From contig NC_049565.1 of assembly GCF_013368755.1 (NCBI RefSeq), positions 434,001 through 498,000 of the forward strand: a stretch of 64,000 nucleotides of DNA. The letters are read 5' to 3'. Source of the DNA: Talaromyces rugulosus. Lineage: Eukaryota > Ascomycota > Eurotiomycetes > Eurotiales > Trichocomaceae. Below, piece after piece: positions 45,062 through 56,250 of this stretch. Within the stretch, counting starts at the first letter, position 1. Each line of letters begins with the position of its first letter. The translations under genes and the position numbers were made by a program. Below the pieces are notes generated by a model. It made no database searches. It saw nothing but the letters and a program-made list of their open reading frames with translations, and had not been told where the DNA came from.

Positions 45062-46924
45062 TCACGCGTCTACCTCTGCGTACAACCTGTCGACATCCTC
45101 CTTGTATAGTTCTAGTGTGGGGTTCCTCGCAAGCGACCCCTTTGCCAGACGCACAAACGGCCTCGCAGCATCAGCAATCAGTGCAAGCGACAGTCGCAAC
45201 CGGACCGAGTCGTGAGTACTCTCCTTGTTGATTTCATCAACCCACGGCCAAATATCCTGCTCGAGAATACGCTGCTGCTCGGCAAGATCGCCAATAGGTT
45301 GGTCAACCAGCTCCAGCAGCAAAAACGGCCATTTGCGTTGCTTGCCGCCGACGAGAGCAGACCGGATGAGAGGGTGGCTGGAGATTTTGTCTTCGACGCC
45401 AGACGCGTACATTTTGATCTCTCCACTCAACACAACCAAATCGTCGGTGCGGCCCTGGTACAGCCAGTGTCCGGACATTGCTGGGTTGGGATGCGGCTTC
45501 CACAGATCCTTTGTGCGCCATTCGCGCTCATCTGGTCGCGCGTGGAAGAAATTGGTAAACTTTTCGGTATCTGGCGTGCGCTCGACGATCAGCTCGAACA
45601 GGTCGCCGTCGACGCCATACGCGCCATCTATTCCGACAGAGACAAAGTTCAGACCCTTGATGGGGAAAAAGTGCGTATAATTCCAGTCTACAACGGGGTC
45701 AATGACCCTCAATGCCGGCCAGCTAAAGCCCTCGGTGCTGCCAATTATATTGCGGACGCAGCCAAATCTAGACGAGAGCCATTCTCCAGTCATGTTTTCG
45801 AGCGGTGACCCACTGTAGAAGACTACCTTGAGGTGGCCGAACTGCTCGCGTTTCTGCTCCGAGCGAACGAGGTCTTCCAGGAGGGAAGGGTGGTAGAGAC
45901 CTCCGTCTAACCGAGCGTATCGGTGAATTTGGTCTGCGAGGTCAGCTGTGATTGTCTTGTCTGGAGGAGCCATGATGCCGACAACATCGAGGTAAATTGG
46001 GGTGACGAGGAAGCCGGCGTATCCGAGGAGCTTCATAATTAGCAAACACAAATGCCTCTAGAGAGGAAGGGGGAGACTTACATGGAAAACAGGAATAGTA
46101 GTAAAAATCCTCCGCCCGATCATCTCGCCGAGCATTGACGGGCAGTTCTGATACGGGGGGAGTAGCCGGAGGCGATCAGGAGCTGCCAGCATACGATGCG
46201 TATACACAACCACTTTGGGCATACCAGTCGAACCGCTAGTGTGGACAATCAGACAAGGTTCGTCGCAGGTCGCATCCCATGTCTTGTTGTACGGGTAGAC
46301 AGGCGACTCATGGAGAGGAGAGTCATGATGCACCGGCAATAACTCGAGCAGTTCCGGGACGACAAAAAGCTGCGATGGTGACTGCGTCGTGGCTTGAATC
46401 TTGTGGCCGAGAGGTAGGTTTGATGAGCTGCATAGGAAGACTGTGCAATCGCTCGCCTTGACCAGATAGACATGGGCGTCGACAGCGCAGAGCATGGAAG
46501 GGGAGAGCATCTTCAGACGAACAGTCAGCTACTTACTAAACCCCTCAACTTTGAAATGTAAAACCTTGTAGCCAAGCTTCATCGCCGCGACCAGAAAAAT
46601 AGCATATCTCAAGTCACGCGCTCCATAATATGCAAATGTCGGAAAACTCCCCTGCGCAGGAACACCCAGTTGCTCCTCGAGCCAGTAGGCAGCCGTATCG
46701 ATAGCGCTGCGGAATTCGCGGTAGGTGATATCGCGAAACCCTTTACTTAGATCGTCGTTGTCAGCTGGAATTGAGGCGTACAGTTTCTCTGGATTTTGCA
46801 CGGCATGCTGGCTGACGATGTTAGGAATGAGCTGCTGTGGGAGGTCGTGCATGTTGAGTAGAGAAGGGGAGTTGGCCGCGGGAGGAGAGGGAGAATTGAT
46901 AGAGTCAAAAGTAGAAAGAGACAT
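45062..46924 (-). CDS. stand-alone NRPS-like adenylation enzyme
   Basis: Adenylate-forming enzyme of 585 aa, exons 46924-46565, 46510-46082 and 46030-45062, introns 54 and 51 nt. It matches the adenylation domain of fungal NRPS-like/alpha-aminoadipate-reductase-like proteins: HTSGSTGMPKVVVYTHRML (A3) near 207, IIGSTEGF near 335 (A5 position), and GRTDDLVVLSGEIKMYASG (A8) near 453. The usual family has adenylation-thiolation-reductase order, but here the protein stops right after the adenylation domain (TLELYKEDVDRLYAEVDA), and the following 140 bp hold no carrier domain. It activates a carboxylic acid as AMP ester; the acceptor is unknown. The first intron uses a weak donor (GTTTTA), supported by length and phase. 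Confidence 0.82.
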
Positions 46925-47273
46925 GGTTTCGCTAAATGTGAACGTTGGATGACGGCCTCTAGCGAATTTGCAGATAGCACATACAGTAAGGGGGGGCTAC
47001 GGGAGCGGATATAAAGCAATTACCTTAATATCCATGAGACCATCGTGAAAATAATAATATCGATGCTTAAAGCAGCACCACTTGCGTGCATAAAGATTTC
47101 CCTCCATAGATGGCTATATATACGCGATTTTATCATCAGTAGGTCAGAGCTGTTGCGCCTCGCATTCAAAATATCAATGGAATAGAAGATATACAGAATA
47201 TTGAAAACATAGACCTTTATTGAACACCGCAGCCTGCATACCGTCAAAAACGATTATGACCGTGGTTTTGATA

Positions 47274-48321
47274 TATCAATATCCGGTTTTGGGGGAACAG
47301 GGATACCGTTCAGCAGCAACGTCGCGGCAACATTAACAGGCTTGGTAACAGTCATACAACCGGATTTAATCACAAAACGGTATTACTATCGTTACATTAT
47401 TGATACGTTGCCAATTTATTAACTGTATCAGTGTTTTGATACATAATATAAAACCGCGACGTATCTAATTTCAATACATTACCAATTTTTGCAACTTTAC
47501 CGAATTGTTACATATCAAAATCTTGAAACTTTATAGTCATTCTACAACCATATAATTTATATGGAAAGCCAATGAAAATCTTTTTTTAAAAGCACATATA
47601 ATAGACCCACAAAACAAACTACATGTACATGTAGACGCCACATGTGCAGCTGGCGTTGATATCAACGTTTACCCCAGAGGGTTGACCCTTATAATATATA
47701 TATCGATATCATCAGTTGACTCTCCCAACATTTGAAAGCTTTATTAATCAGCACGCCAGGCAAGCCTTGCTGCAAACTTCCTCAGTACGTTAGAATCCCC
47801 TTTATAAGACCTCACTAACCAGCTTGCAGGCTTCCCAATTTGGTCAAATCGGTGCGCGCAAGCCTGCAGGTCACCTTGCAACCTTAGCCCTATGGCCTTA
47901 CCAACCGGCTTGCACGCTTCCCAGGCGCGTTAAATCAGTGTGCGCAGACCTGCAGGCTATTCTGTAAGCTTTCTGAGTACGCTGTTATACATGTATTGGT
48001 CCTGCCGGCCTTGGTGCAGGTCTTGGTGTAGGCCTCGCTGCGGCTTCTTAATTTGTAATTAGAAGATCAAAAATACAAGCAGCTTTTATTTAAATTATAA
48101 TTAATTTGTAACGTATTAAGAAATATAGACGTAGAAAATTCTACAACGTAAAAAGTGGTGGTTTCACACCTTGAAACGTCACTACATTGCTGATACGTCG
48201 CAAAAAGTCACTACGCTTAGAAAATTCGATACGTAGTGACATTTGCAACGGTAAGGCATGTGTATCTTTCTTAATACGTTGTTGAACAGTATCCGCGTTC
48301 CTGCATTTTCCGGTATTGATA
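47274..48321. mobile_element. putative non-autonomous DNA element with terminal inverted repeats
   Basis: The left end (47274 onward, TATCAATATCCGG) and the right end read backward (from 48321, TATCAATACCGG) align by eye for about 50 bp, with shared GGAAC, GGATAC and GTTCA blocks. A third, solo copy of the same end is at 27794-27875. The roughly 1.05-kb interior has no coding frame but many GATACGT-like motifs in both orientations and three 86-bp tandem units. This resembles a MITE or degraded DNA transposon. A target-site duplication was not identified, so the exact ends are uncertain. Confidence 0.55.
47735..47992 (+). repeat. three degenerate 86-bp tandem repeats
   Basis: Units at about 47735-47820, 47821-47906 and 47907-47992. 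The last two begin AGCTTGCAGGCTTCCC and GGCTTGCACGCTTCCC and share CAAATCGGTG/TAAATCAGTG and AGCCTGCAGG/GACCTGCAGG blocks at the same offsets. The first unit is more eroded but ends CTCACTAACC, like the TTACCAACC end of the second. Differences are largely C/T and G/A changes. Confidence 0.7.
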
Positions 48322-50335
48322 GATTCGTCAAAATATAAAAGAGTTATCATATAATCGATACATAGAACACACTGGATAGTCGGCAGCTTCTATTCAATTA
48401 TTCGGCCAAGGAATTCATCTGGATGCTAGCCTTTGTCAATAAGTACCCCTCTATTAATTTGACTACTATTCCTATCGTTTGTTAAAGATCAAAAATCCAG
48501 ATGTCGACTAGAAAATGTTGTAGAATATCAAAACGCAACCGAGTCCTAGATTAAAAAACTACTACATAACATGACACAAAGATCACTGATAAAAAGATTT
48601 AAAAATATAACATACACAATTGTTCAATGTTCTCTATGTAGATAAGCCCACATTCATATCTTATCTCTCTTCTTAATACTGATGGACAACGTTTTAACAG
48701 TTATATGTATAGAGTTAGCTCTCATCAACTAGTATCTCCCCTCAAACCTTAATATACCATCCTTGTTAACTTGGTTCTTTAGTCAGAATACTCTCGGCAT
48801 GTTAGCTGCTAACCAAAAAGCCTTTGGCTGTTTGGCCAGTCCTTATTGTCCAACATTCACATATATCTTTTTAACCCTAACAACCAAAACGTGCTCATTT
48901 TAAATCAATAAGAAAAAGACATACAAGACAATTATAATCGATTTATTTGAACATTTCCTAGTTCAAGGATTAAAAAACAATAAAAATAACATTAACAGCG
49001 GAATTACAACAAGCTATTTTCCACCAAGTATAAATGTACAATATACCCACCACTTTTAAATACTCCTTTAAAACAGAGCAAAATCTACATCCAAAACAAT
49101 AATTCAGTTCATTTGCTTCTACTGTATTTACCAGTTAGCGACCGAACAGGAGGAGGCAGAAGCCGGACAAGATGACCAAATTCCAAAGACATTTCTTCGA
49201 AGTGATCGGACGATTGTCTGTTCGTTACTAGAACATAAACTTTATGAATTAGCTCTAGCATTTTTTGCTATGAGATTCCGCGACTGTCAAATCAAGTCTA
49301 TCGTCTCGTTCTTATTATTATTTAAAGTCTTCCGGGGAACATCCTTTTCCAGAAATATGTGGATCACTTTGACGAAAAACAACCAATTGAATGAATCGCG
49401 CAACTACAGAGTAACGAGATCCAATTGACCATACTACTAGCTTCCTTTCCTTGAAGCGATCTCAAAGCCCGATCTAATAATAATACGCGCACAGCGCCAT
49501 ACGTAATATGGCGATAATTTGCGGTCTTGGTATGTCCGTATTTGAAATAACGTTTAGCCCCCAGATGCTGACTGCGGAAATCCACGGACTCGGTTACCTA
49601 GAGGAGACTGGGATAACGCACGTGAAGCATTATTTAGTGCTAGTCATTGTTTTTTTCCCTTCTTTTTTCCATGTCGTTGGAAATCTCGGGTCAACATTTT
49701 CCGGATGTCGGGTTTTTGGGGGCCAGGCATTCTGCCGCATTTGCTATTAGCATCCGAGGACATTGCGAACAGCAGTCCAATCGTTTGCAAAGCATGACTA
49801 GCTATTGTCTGGGCGCCAATTAATTTGTGGATATTCATGGGGTAATGCAAAGATTGTCGGTGTAGAAGGTGAACAGCTAGTGGCTGCAATTTACGTAGAG
49901 CAACTTTTCTAAAATCCATAACTGGCATACAGCGATTCATAAAACTTAAAAAGTACAGAGGTATGTCAGGCATCTAAGACGTATAAGCTTAAGTTATATA
50001 ACATACTGAAATAGTTTCTTCCAATAGTATTGGCTCCGTGCAGTAAATACTAAATAATGAGTACGACCGTTGGGTGGCGGCAAGCAACAATCCTTGAAGA
50101 CTGACGCATATAGTTCGAATTTGTCGATCATCCTAACAGCCCCCATGCCAAATGTTGGGACGAAAAGTTTAGATAGCTCTCTTTCTGTTGGATGCAACAC
50201 GACACTACCTAGTGAAAAAGTATTTAAATGGTGGATTGTTTGTCCTTTTATAAACCCATTTCTAACAATCACTCAAATTAAAAACACTTATACAACACCC
50301 AGCCCACCCAAATCCCTCAATCACAAATCATCAAA

Positions 50336-50621
50336 ATGAAGTTCTTCATGACCGCTGTTGTTTTCATGTTCGGCTTGGCCTCTGCTGCCACTGCCGTGAG
50401 TCACATCTATTCCTTAACAGTTATATGTCTAGTATGAAGGATACAGCTAACAGATTGATTGAATTAGTTCGACTGTAGCCAGGGATGCGCTGTAAGTCGC
50501 GGATATTTGAACATAGATTTATCTATATAAGGGTAGAAACTAATGATGGATTGAATAGCAACCCCCTCTGAACGACGACCAATTTCACGCCTGCTGCGAC
50601 GAATGCCGTCTTCAATGTTAA
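50336..50621 (+). CDS. tiny secreted six-cysteine peptide
   Basis: Predicted secreted peptide of 48 aa, exons 50336-50395, 50468-50491 and 50559-50621; the middle exon is only 24 nt. Both introns (72 and 67 nt) are phase 0 with GTGAGT/TTAG and GTAAGT/ATAG ends. Exon 1 (20 residues) is a textbook signal peptide: MKFF, a hydrophobic core, and a SAATA cleavage end. The mature part is 28 residues with six cysteines spaced C-x3-C-x11-C-C-x2-C-x3-C (FDCSQGC in exon 2, ACCDECRLQC at the C-terminus). I recognise no named family. Small, cysteine-rich and in a gene-poor repeat-rich zone, it resembles candidate effectors or defence peptides; function is unknown. Exon structure matching the peptide modules argues it is real. 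Confidence 0.65.
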
Positions 50622-51250
50622 ACGGGTATAATGCTTGACGAACCATGTTTCTTATGAAAATGAGAAGAGTTGGAAGGAATTTGCATATGAAGACTGCATA
50701 TCCGGTCTGGGTATTCGCCTAGATGTTTGAGCATCGGAAATTTTGTAAATCAACTGAATATTACCACCAAATTAAACCTTTCAATTCAACCCGAGATTAA
50801 GATTTCTGACCTGGGAGTCACACCTCTTCGAGTCGTATGATCACGTAAAAGCTATGAACCACCTCCAATCAAAGGCATCAATTAGAAAAGCCCTGTGCAA
50901 AGCCGTTGAAATTCGGACAACAGGCGGTGAAGATCAAGGACACTAGCCAAGCGGGTCAACTTGTATGCATTGGCTGAAAGGATGGGCCGCAAATCAACCT
51001 GTCTGGATCTGCTGTGTACTTCTTCCGTGCGATTAACAAGGCAGTCAAGCTCTGGGGTCAGCTACCGGACTCTCAAAGACCACACAGTTAACAGTGACCT
51101 CTCCCGATGGAAGTCTAGAGAGACTGATCAAGGATGCTTCAATTTTGATTGAATCCTTTTATCCTGACAGTGGTCTCTGCAATGCCGTGTCGCCCACAAT
51201 GATTGTAGACGAAGAGTCGGGAACAAAAACTAAGATCTTAAAGATCAAGC
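50622..51250. other. intergenic
   Basis: 630 bp between the secreted-peptide gene and the 3' end of a regulator. No gene is supported. Confidence 0.5.
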
Positions 51251-52548
51251 TCAGCCCATACTTTCTCCCATGACTGGCAAACCACCTAGAGCCGCATCCA
51301 CTGAATCAACAATACTCCTCCCCCATCTCCGCGCAAACCACACCTGGTCCATCCGGGCAGCCCAAACCCCGTAAGCCCTAAAAATGCGCAACGCAAACGG
51401 ATCACGCTCAGAAACAAGATCCACAAACTCACGGCGCGCGCTAATGAGCCACATGAAGACGATGGATGGATGCTTTGGGTTAAACGCCATAGCAACAACC
51501 GTCAGCGCCAGCTCGTCGATGGCGTGGTGATAGAGTTGCTTTCGCAACACAGACAAGGAATCGTCCGCCTCGATCGTGGCCAGAATACGCTGTAGTGATT
51601 GCGGCAGTTTCTCGCGGCGTACCGAGGGGGACACGGTTTGGTGGCGCCAGGGTAGGAAATGGCCAAAAAACCCGCGTAGTGGACCGGCCATGACCAGCGA
51701 TTTGGCTTCTTCCTCGTTGCTGGCGCACGACGCTTTGTAGGTTGTGAGGATGACGACGACGCCCTTGGCCAGCTCGCTCAGTTTGACAATCTCGTCAATC
51801 ACCCAATCCTTTCGGTCTGATTGTTGCGGTCGCGGTTGGGAGACGTTGAAGAGGAAGATCAACCAGGCTGCCCCAAACAACCCGGCAATCTGGCCAGGAT
51901 CCTCTTTTAGGGAAGGCAGCACCGGCTGTATTAAAGTGAGCGCCGCGTTTTGATGATACAAGCCCATGTCTCGATACTCGTGTTTCTCTGCTAGCGACAG
52001 CGCTGGCTGTGTGAGCGAGGCATGGAGAGCTGAGATGGCAATCAAAATGTGAGAGAGATACGAAGTGTTTGGTTGGAAAATGGGACGGCAGCCGACATCA
52101 AGTGCCCATGCTTTTTGCGTATCTGGGCGATTAGACAGAGTCGGACTGACATCGGACACGAACTTTTCCAACAAGGACAAATCGGCATTGGGCGAGAGAT
52201 GAAAGATGGGTCCGGCGCTTAGAACCATCTCAGTGCTAGTACTACTATCACTGCTACCTGTATCCGTAATAGTACTGCTGTTACTAGGAGGCGAAAACTC
52301 GCTAGGATCTGGCATAGGCGGTGGAGTCCACATTATTCCAGAGTCTCCAATAACGTAGTGGCATTTGTCTTTTCTTCTGGCACAGTTGCCACAGACTGGC
52401 CGCACTATATCACACTAAGATGTTTTGCATATTCAGCTTATCCCGTTTTGTTATAATAAAGCAAAGACTAATTACTAACCTTGACCTTTCGCTTCTTGCA
52501 TTGCGCGCAGCCGTGTCTGTTTTTGGAGTGGAAGCGCCTTGACGGCAT
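51251..52548 (-). CDS. Zn2Cys6 transcription factor, sterol-regulator-like
   Basis: Nuclear regulator of 410 aa, exons 52548-52480 and 52414-51251. The intron (65 nt) splits the zinc cluster between Lys23 and Cys24; cysteines are at 14, 17, 24, 31, 34 and 41. The start MPSRRFHSKNRHGC is like many fungal regulators of the group with a DUF3468-type or Upc2-like C-terminal region (LLEKFVSDVSPTLS..., then YLSHILIAISALHASL). An upstream in-frame ATG at 52710 would add 54 residues and cannot be excluded. It is on the same strand as, and directly downstream of, the alcohol oxidase gene, and may regulate it or a former cluster here. Confidence 0.88.
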
Positions 52549-52913
52549 TGCTGCTGGTTTGGTTTGCGACGCAGCAACCTTGAATCTGCTTGAATCTGCT
52601 TGACTCTGATGCTGTACTAAAAAGATCTTCAAGTCAATGTTAAGACTACTTTGTACAAGCGTAGTGATGGATAGTCGTGGGTTAAACTGACTGATATCTG
52701 AAGATGACATGGTCGATAAATCACTAGTCCAGAACAGGAAAGGTGTACGAGGTGGGTATACATTGGCCAATAGGCTACAGCCTACAAGTGCAGGTTGACT
52801 GAACATTAAATAAACCGTGTGAATATGCATATATACTAATATTAGGCTATAGACAGATAGATGCCATTATACGCAGAAAACATGGTTGCCTCCCTATTAA
52901 ATTTCAGTGCTGA
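52549..52913. other. intergenic
   Basis: 365 bp between the alcohol-oxidase stop and the preferred start of the regulator. An extended frame of the regulator could occupy 52549-52710. Nothing else is seen. Confidence 0.45.
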
Positions 52914-55279
52914 CTATAGTCGAGCAGTCCCCGTCTTGCGCAGGCTTTCCCGACTCAGCTCCTCAGCCAGCTTCCGGCTGGTCCAGTCCGTAATGGCCAT
53001 GTTGGTGACCATTGGGTTCACGCCGCTAGCACTGGGAAAGACCGAGGCGTCGGCAACATACAGGCCCTGGGTACCCCAGACCTGGCCGTCTGGCCCAACA
53101 ACGCCCTTTTTCGGCGAGCTGGACATGCGACAGGTGCCCATTTGGTGGGCGCTGGCGGCCGTGCCGTGCTCGGCGTTGAGTGGAGATTTTTTGCGGAATT
53201 CTTTGATCCATGCTTGCAGTGCTGCGTCGTTGATGCACTGGTCGGGCGTGTTGGTGGTGGTGTCTGTTGGTGTTGTTTTTGTAGATCGGATAAATGGGCG
53301 CATGTCGCGGTACGATGTGTAGAACTCTTTGGCGCCGCACACGTAGGCAATCTTGGCACTGGCAATCAAGCCTTCCAAAATATGCTTCCGGTCAAAGGCT
53401 GAAATGGTGTAGTCGATTCGCGGCTGTCCGCTGATTGGGTCTGGGTAGACGCGGCCGGCGTCTCGTTCTTTGGTCAGTGTGATGAATCCAGCCATGTGAC
53501 GCAGATTGGCGGCTAGTCTCTTGAAGTTTGCGCCGTCTAGCCAGGGCATGGTGGCTAGGAATAAAGCAGGGACCATGGAGACATTTTCGAGTTTGGTGCC
53601 GTGGCCGTGGCCGTCGAGGTTTTCAAAGTCATGCACCAGCGTCGTCAGACAATTGCCTTCCCATGGAAGCGTCTCTTGTTCAAACACGGCTCCACCGAGC
53701 AGCACTATTTAGTCAGTACACGCATCAAAAAAAGAAGGTTCTTGAGGAATATACCTGGATGAAGATAGAGATGCCGGCCAACATGAGGATTCTTAATGCC
53801 ACTGCGCAGCAGCAACAAAGGGCTTTGCAGAGAGCCGCATGAAACAATAACTTTTTTCGCCCTGACAATAACCTTTCGACGCACGACATCCTTGCCAGAC
53901 GTGCCCAAGTGGGAATCTCGCGATGTCCACACTCCCTGAACCCCCGATGCCACCTTTTTCCCGTTTACCGTGTCGAACAGCACTTTCTCGGCATGGAAAC
54001 CTTCAGCAAAGACGGCACCGGCCTCGGCAGCATCCACCAACCAAGACGCCATGGGCCCTTGCTTTCCTCCAGTGTGGCAACCTAGTGTGCAGTGGCCACA
54101 ATAATGCTCTTTACTATTCCCCGAGTTTGTCGGCACAACCTGCGCATTATACCCCAACTTCCGCGAACCTTCCAGGGTAACGGCATTCTGAAAGTTCTGG
54201 CGAATATCCGTATTCACGCCCATTCGCTCACAGACATTGTCCATCGATTTCTGAAACTCGTGAGAAGTGAAAAACGGCAGGCCCGTGTCGGCCCATTCCT
54301 GACGGACGTAGTTTTGCGTCTGGAGCGAGGCGCCCCAGTTGACGGTTCCACCGCCGCCCCAGGCCGCGCCGGCCAGGACGGCCATGTATCCATCGTCTGA
54401 AACGGCGTTGCCGCCTTGTTCGAACATGTGGCCGAGGCCGCTGGGTTGGGTCATGGGGAAGTGAGAAGAAGGGTAGTGATATGCTTTTTCAACGACGAGA
54501 ACGCGGTGGCCGGCCTCGGCGAGGTTTTTGGCCGCAACGCCACCTCCACAGCCGCTGCCGACGATGACTACATCGGTCTCGATGATTTCGGTGTTGTCGC
54601 CAGGAGGGATTTGCAGGAATTTGTAGTCAAAGCTCTCTGCCGGTTTCCCGTAGACGGGGAACCTCGGGAACCCGATTGTCTGTAGGGCAATGGCGCTGTT
54701 GAGCACCCAGTTTTTTTTAGAGAGAAGAACGACAGATCGGGCCACCTGGCGTAGCTGAGGCAGGCGGGATGTCAGCCAGTGGCAGAGGACTTTTTCTCGG
54801 GCGTCAAATGACTGGTCTTGCAGGGGTGTGGAGGAACCAGTCAGGAGAAGCGAGCCGGCACGCGTGCTGCTAGGGTTAGTACATAACAGTAGTAATGAGG
54901 GTAAGAAAACCTACTTCAACGTAGTCAAGATCAAAGACAACCCATTCTTCGCCTCCTGGGGCACATTCAAGGCAAAGGCGCGGCGGAACGACTCCTTAAA
55001 GGCTGGCAGCGACGAGGCATTCTCGTCGAGGTACTGGCGCGCAATTTCTGCGGCGTCGGGACTCTTGATCTGGGCAGTCAGCGTGGCAATTGCCGTGTCA
55101 TACTGGGCAGCAGAGACGGTCTTTTGGTGCAGGGCCTTGTTGTTGCCAGCACGAGCAGTGGTGAGGGCGGGGATGACGACGTCGGCCAGCGAGAGCAGGG
55201 TCTGCCACTGCGGCGCGGTGAAGATGGGGTCGTCGGGGATGGGGAAGAGGGGGGCGTCCAGGGGGGTGTAGTCTTCCAT
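52914..55279 (-). CDS. long-chain fatty alcohol oxidase (GMC family), PTS1 end
   Basis: Flavoprotein of 755 aa oxidising long-chain alcohols to aldehydes with H2O2 release, as in alkane/omega-oxidation. Exons 55279-54915, 54866-53755 and 53704-52914; introns 48 and 50 nt. An N-terminal region (LSLADVVIPAL..) typical of fatty alcohol oxidases precedes the FAD motif VVIVGSGCGGGVAAKNLAEAG near 221. GAAWGGGGTVNWGAS and the YCGHCTLGCHTGGKQ cysteine cluster follow. The GMC C-terminal part has EHGTAASAHQMGTCRM near 680 and GLYVADASVFPSASGVNP. The last residues are ARL, which fits the PTS1 peroxisomal consensus [SAC][KRH][LM]. Peroxisomal location would suit H2O2 production. Confidence 0.93.
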
Positions 55280-55826
55280 GTTGGGTCAAAAAAAGCCAGG
55301 TCACTGCATTGCAGGCTGTTGTTCCCCATCAATTGATGGCTAAAAGGGATTGCCAGGTTATTTAAAGGTCGGAGGCGCACATGTATCGAGAAGCGCGGGT
55401 GCTGGCGATCCGCTGGATAACTACCGCGGCAGCCGGCCCATTGGCTCGGGAGTCGGAAGTCCCGCAATGCGGGGACTATTCTTTCTGCGGAGTAAAAAGT
55501 ATGTTTTCTTACTGGGGATTGCGGATAACCCCTGGTTATTTACTGCGGACACTACTTAGTACTGTGTTTGCTGCGGACACCAGAATTTATTAGGAAATAT
55601 GATTTGGCGCTATCACCGTTCGGGTCAGAGGGTGGTGTCCGCGTCTCGTATAATAATGAGAGTGGCTGAGTAAGTTTGCAGCATGCGTATGTGTAAACAG
55701 CGGAAAATGTTGCCAAATAAAAACAATACCATGAGACCATCCTACCTGATAACAATTTGTCAACAGAGAATGTTTTCGATGAGACATCCCAGCACAGTTT
55801 TTCCTCGGGGAATATTGAACATAGGA
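55280..55826. other. intergenic, upstream of alcohol oxidase
   Basis: About 550 bp. It contains a run of GCGGA/TGCGG words between 55480 and 55580 (ATTGCGGATAA, TACTGCGGACAC, TGCTGCGGACAC). Zinc-cluster proteins often bind CGG half sites, so these may matter, but no proof exists here. Confidence 0.4.
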
Positions 55827-56250
55827 TTAGAACATAGCATGATGGCCATACTTTTCTGCCAGCAGTTGTGAAGACGCAGCAACGGCTGCATTGCATCCAC
55901 TTGAAATGGCCCCTGGCACTACCTTGTATGGGGTTATGCAGTCGCCGGCAGCAAAAGCACCTCGAACATTAGTCTGATAGGTTGGAGGGCTGACTGCGAG
56001 GTCGCCAATCTCAATTCCAGGGATTGGGCTAGGCGTAACTGTAATTCCCAACTGCGCTGCAAAAGGGCCTTTGACTTGAGTGAACGGATTGTGTACAAGA
56101 AATGCTTCAGTGGCGCTTGTGCCGTCAGAAAACAGCAGCTTGACGGCATTCTTGTCATTCTCAACAATGAGAGATGAAATAGTGCGAGAGTCGATATGAA
56201 ACTTTTTGTCGCCGTTGTTGCCCAGTGCTTCAACCAGCTGATATATATGC
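55827..56250 (-). pseudogene. 3' half of a thioredoxin-reductase-like gene (GliT type)
   Basis: Only the C-terminal part of a pyridine-nucleotide disulphide oxidoreductase is present: QLVEALGNNGDKKFHIDSR, then KLLFSDGTSATEAFLVHNP, FAAQLGITVTP, and the FAD-binding end NVRGAFAAGDCITPYKVVPGAISSG. The FAD GxGxxG motif, the NAD domain and the CxxC centre, which should lie upstream, are missing. Instead the sequence upstream of about 56237-56250 belongs to a UstYa-like frame. GliT-like enzymes form or protect disulphides in fungal metabolites. This is a truncated relic, not a functional gene. Confidence 0.7.

Larger units (their letters stand above)
46925..50335. other. gene desert, AT-rich, transposon-scarred
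   Basis: 3.4 kb with no supported gene. It contains an inverted-repeat element (47274-48321) with internal 86-bp tandem repeats, and very AT-rich DNA around 48540-49120. Short open frames here have no domains. The composition is consistent with degraded repeats, perhaps affected by repeat-induced point mutation. Confidence 0.6.

Noticed and set aside
48480..48699. Possible solo LTR with TGTTAAA...TTTAACA ends
   Set aside because: The ends look like short LTR termini, but no 4-6 bp target duplication is seen on the flanks and no second copy was found, so chance in AT-rich DNA is likely.
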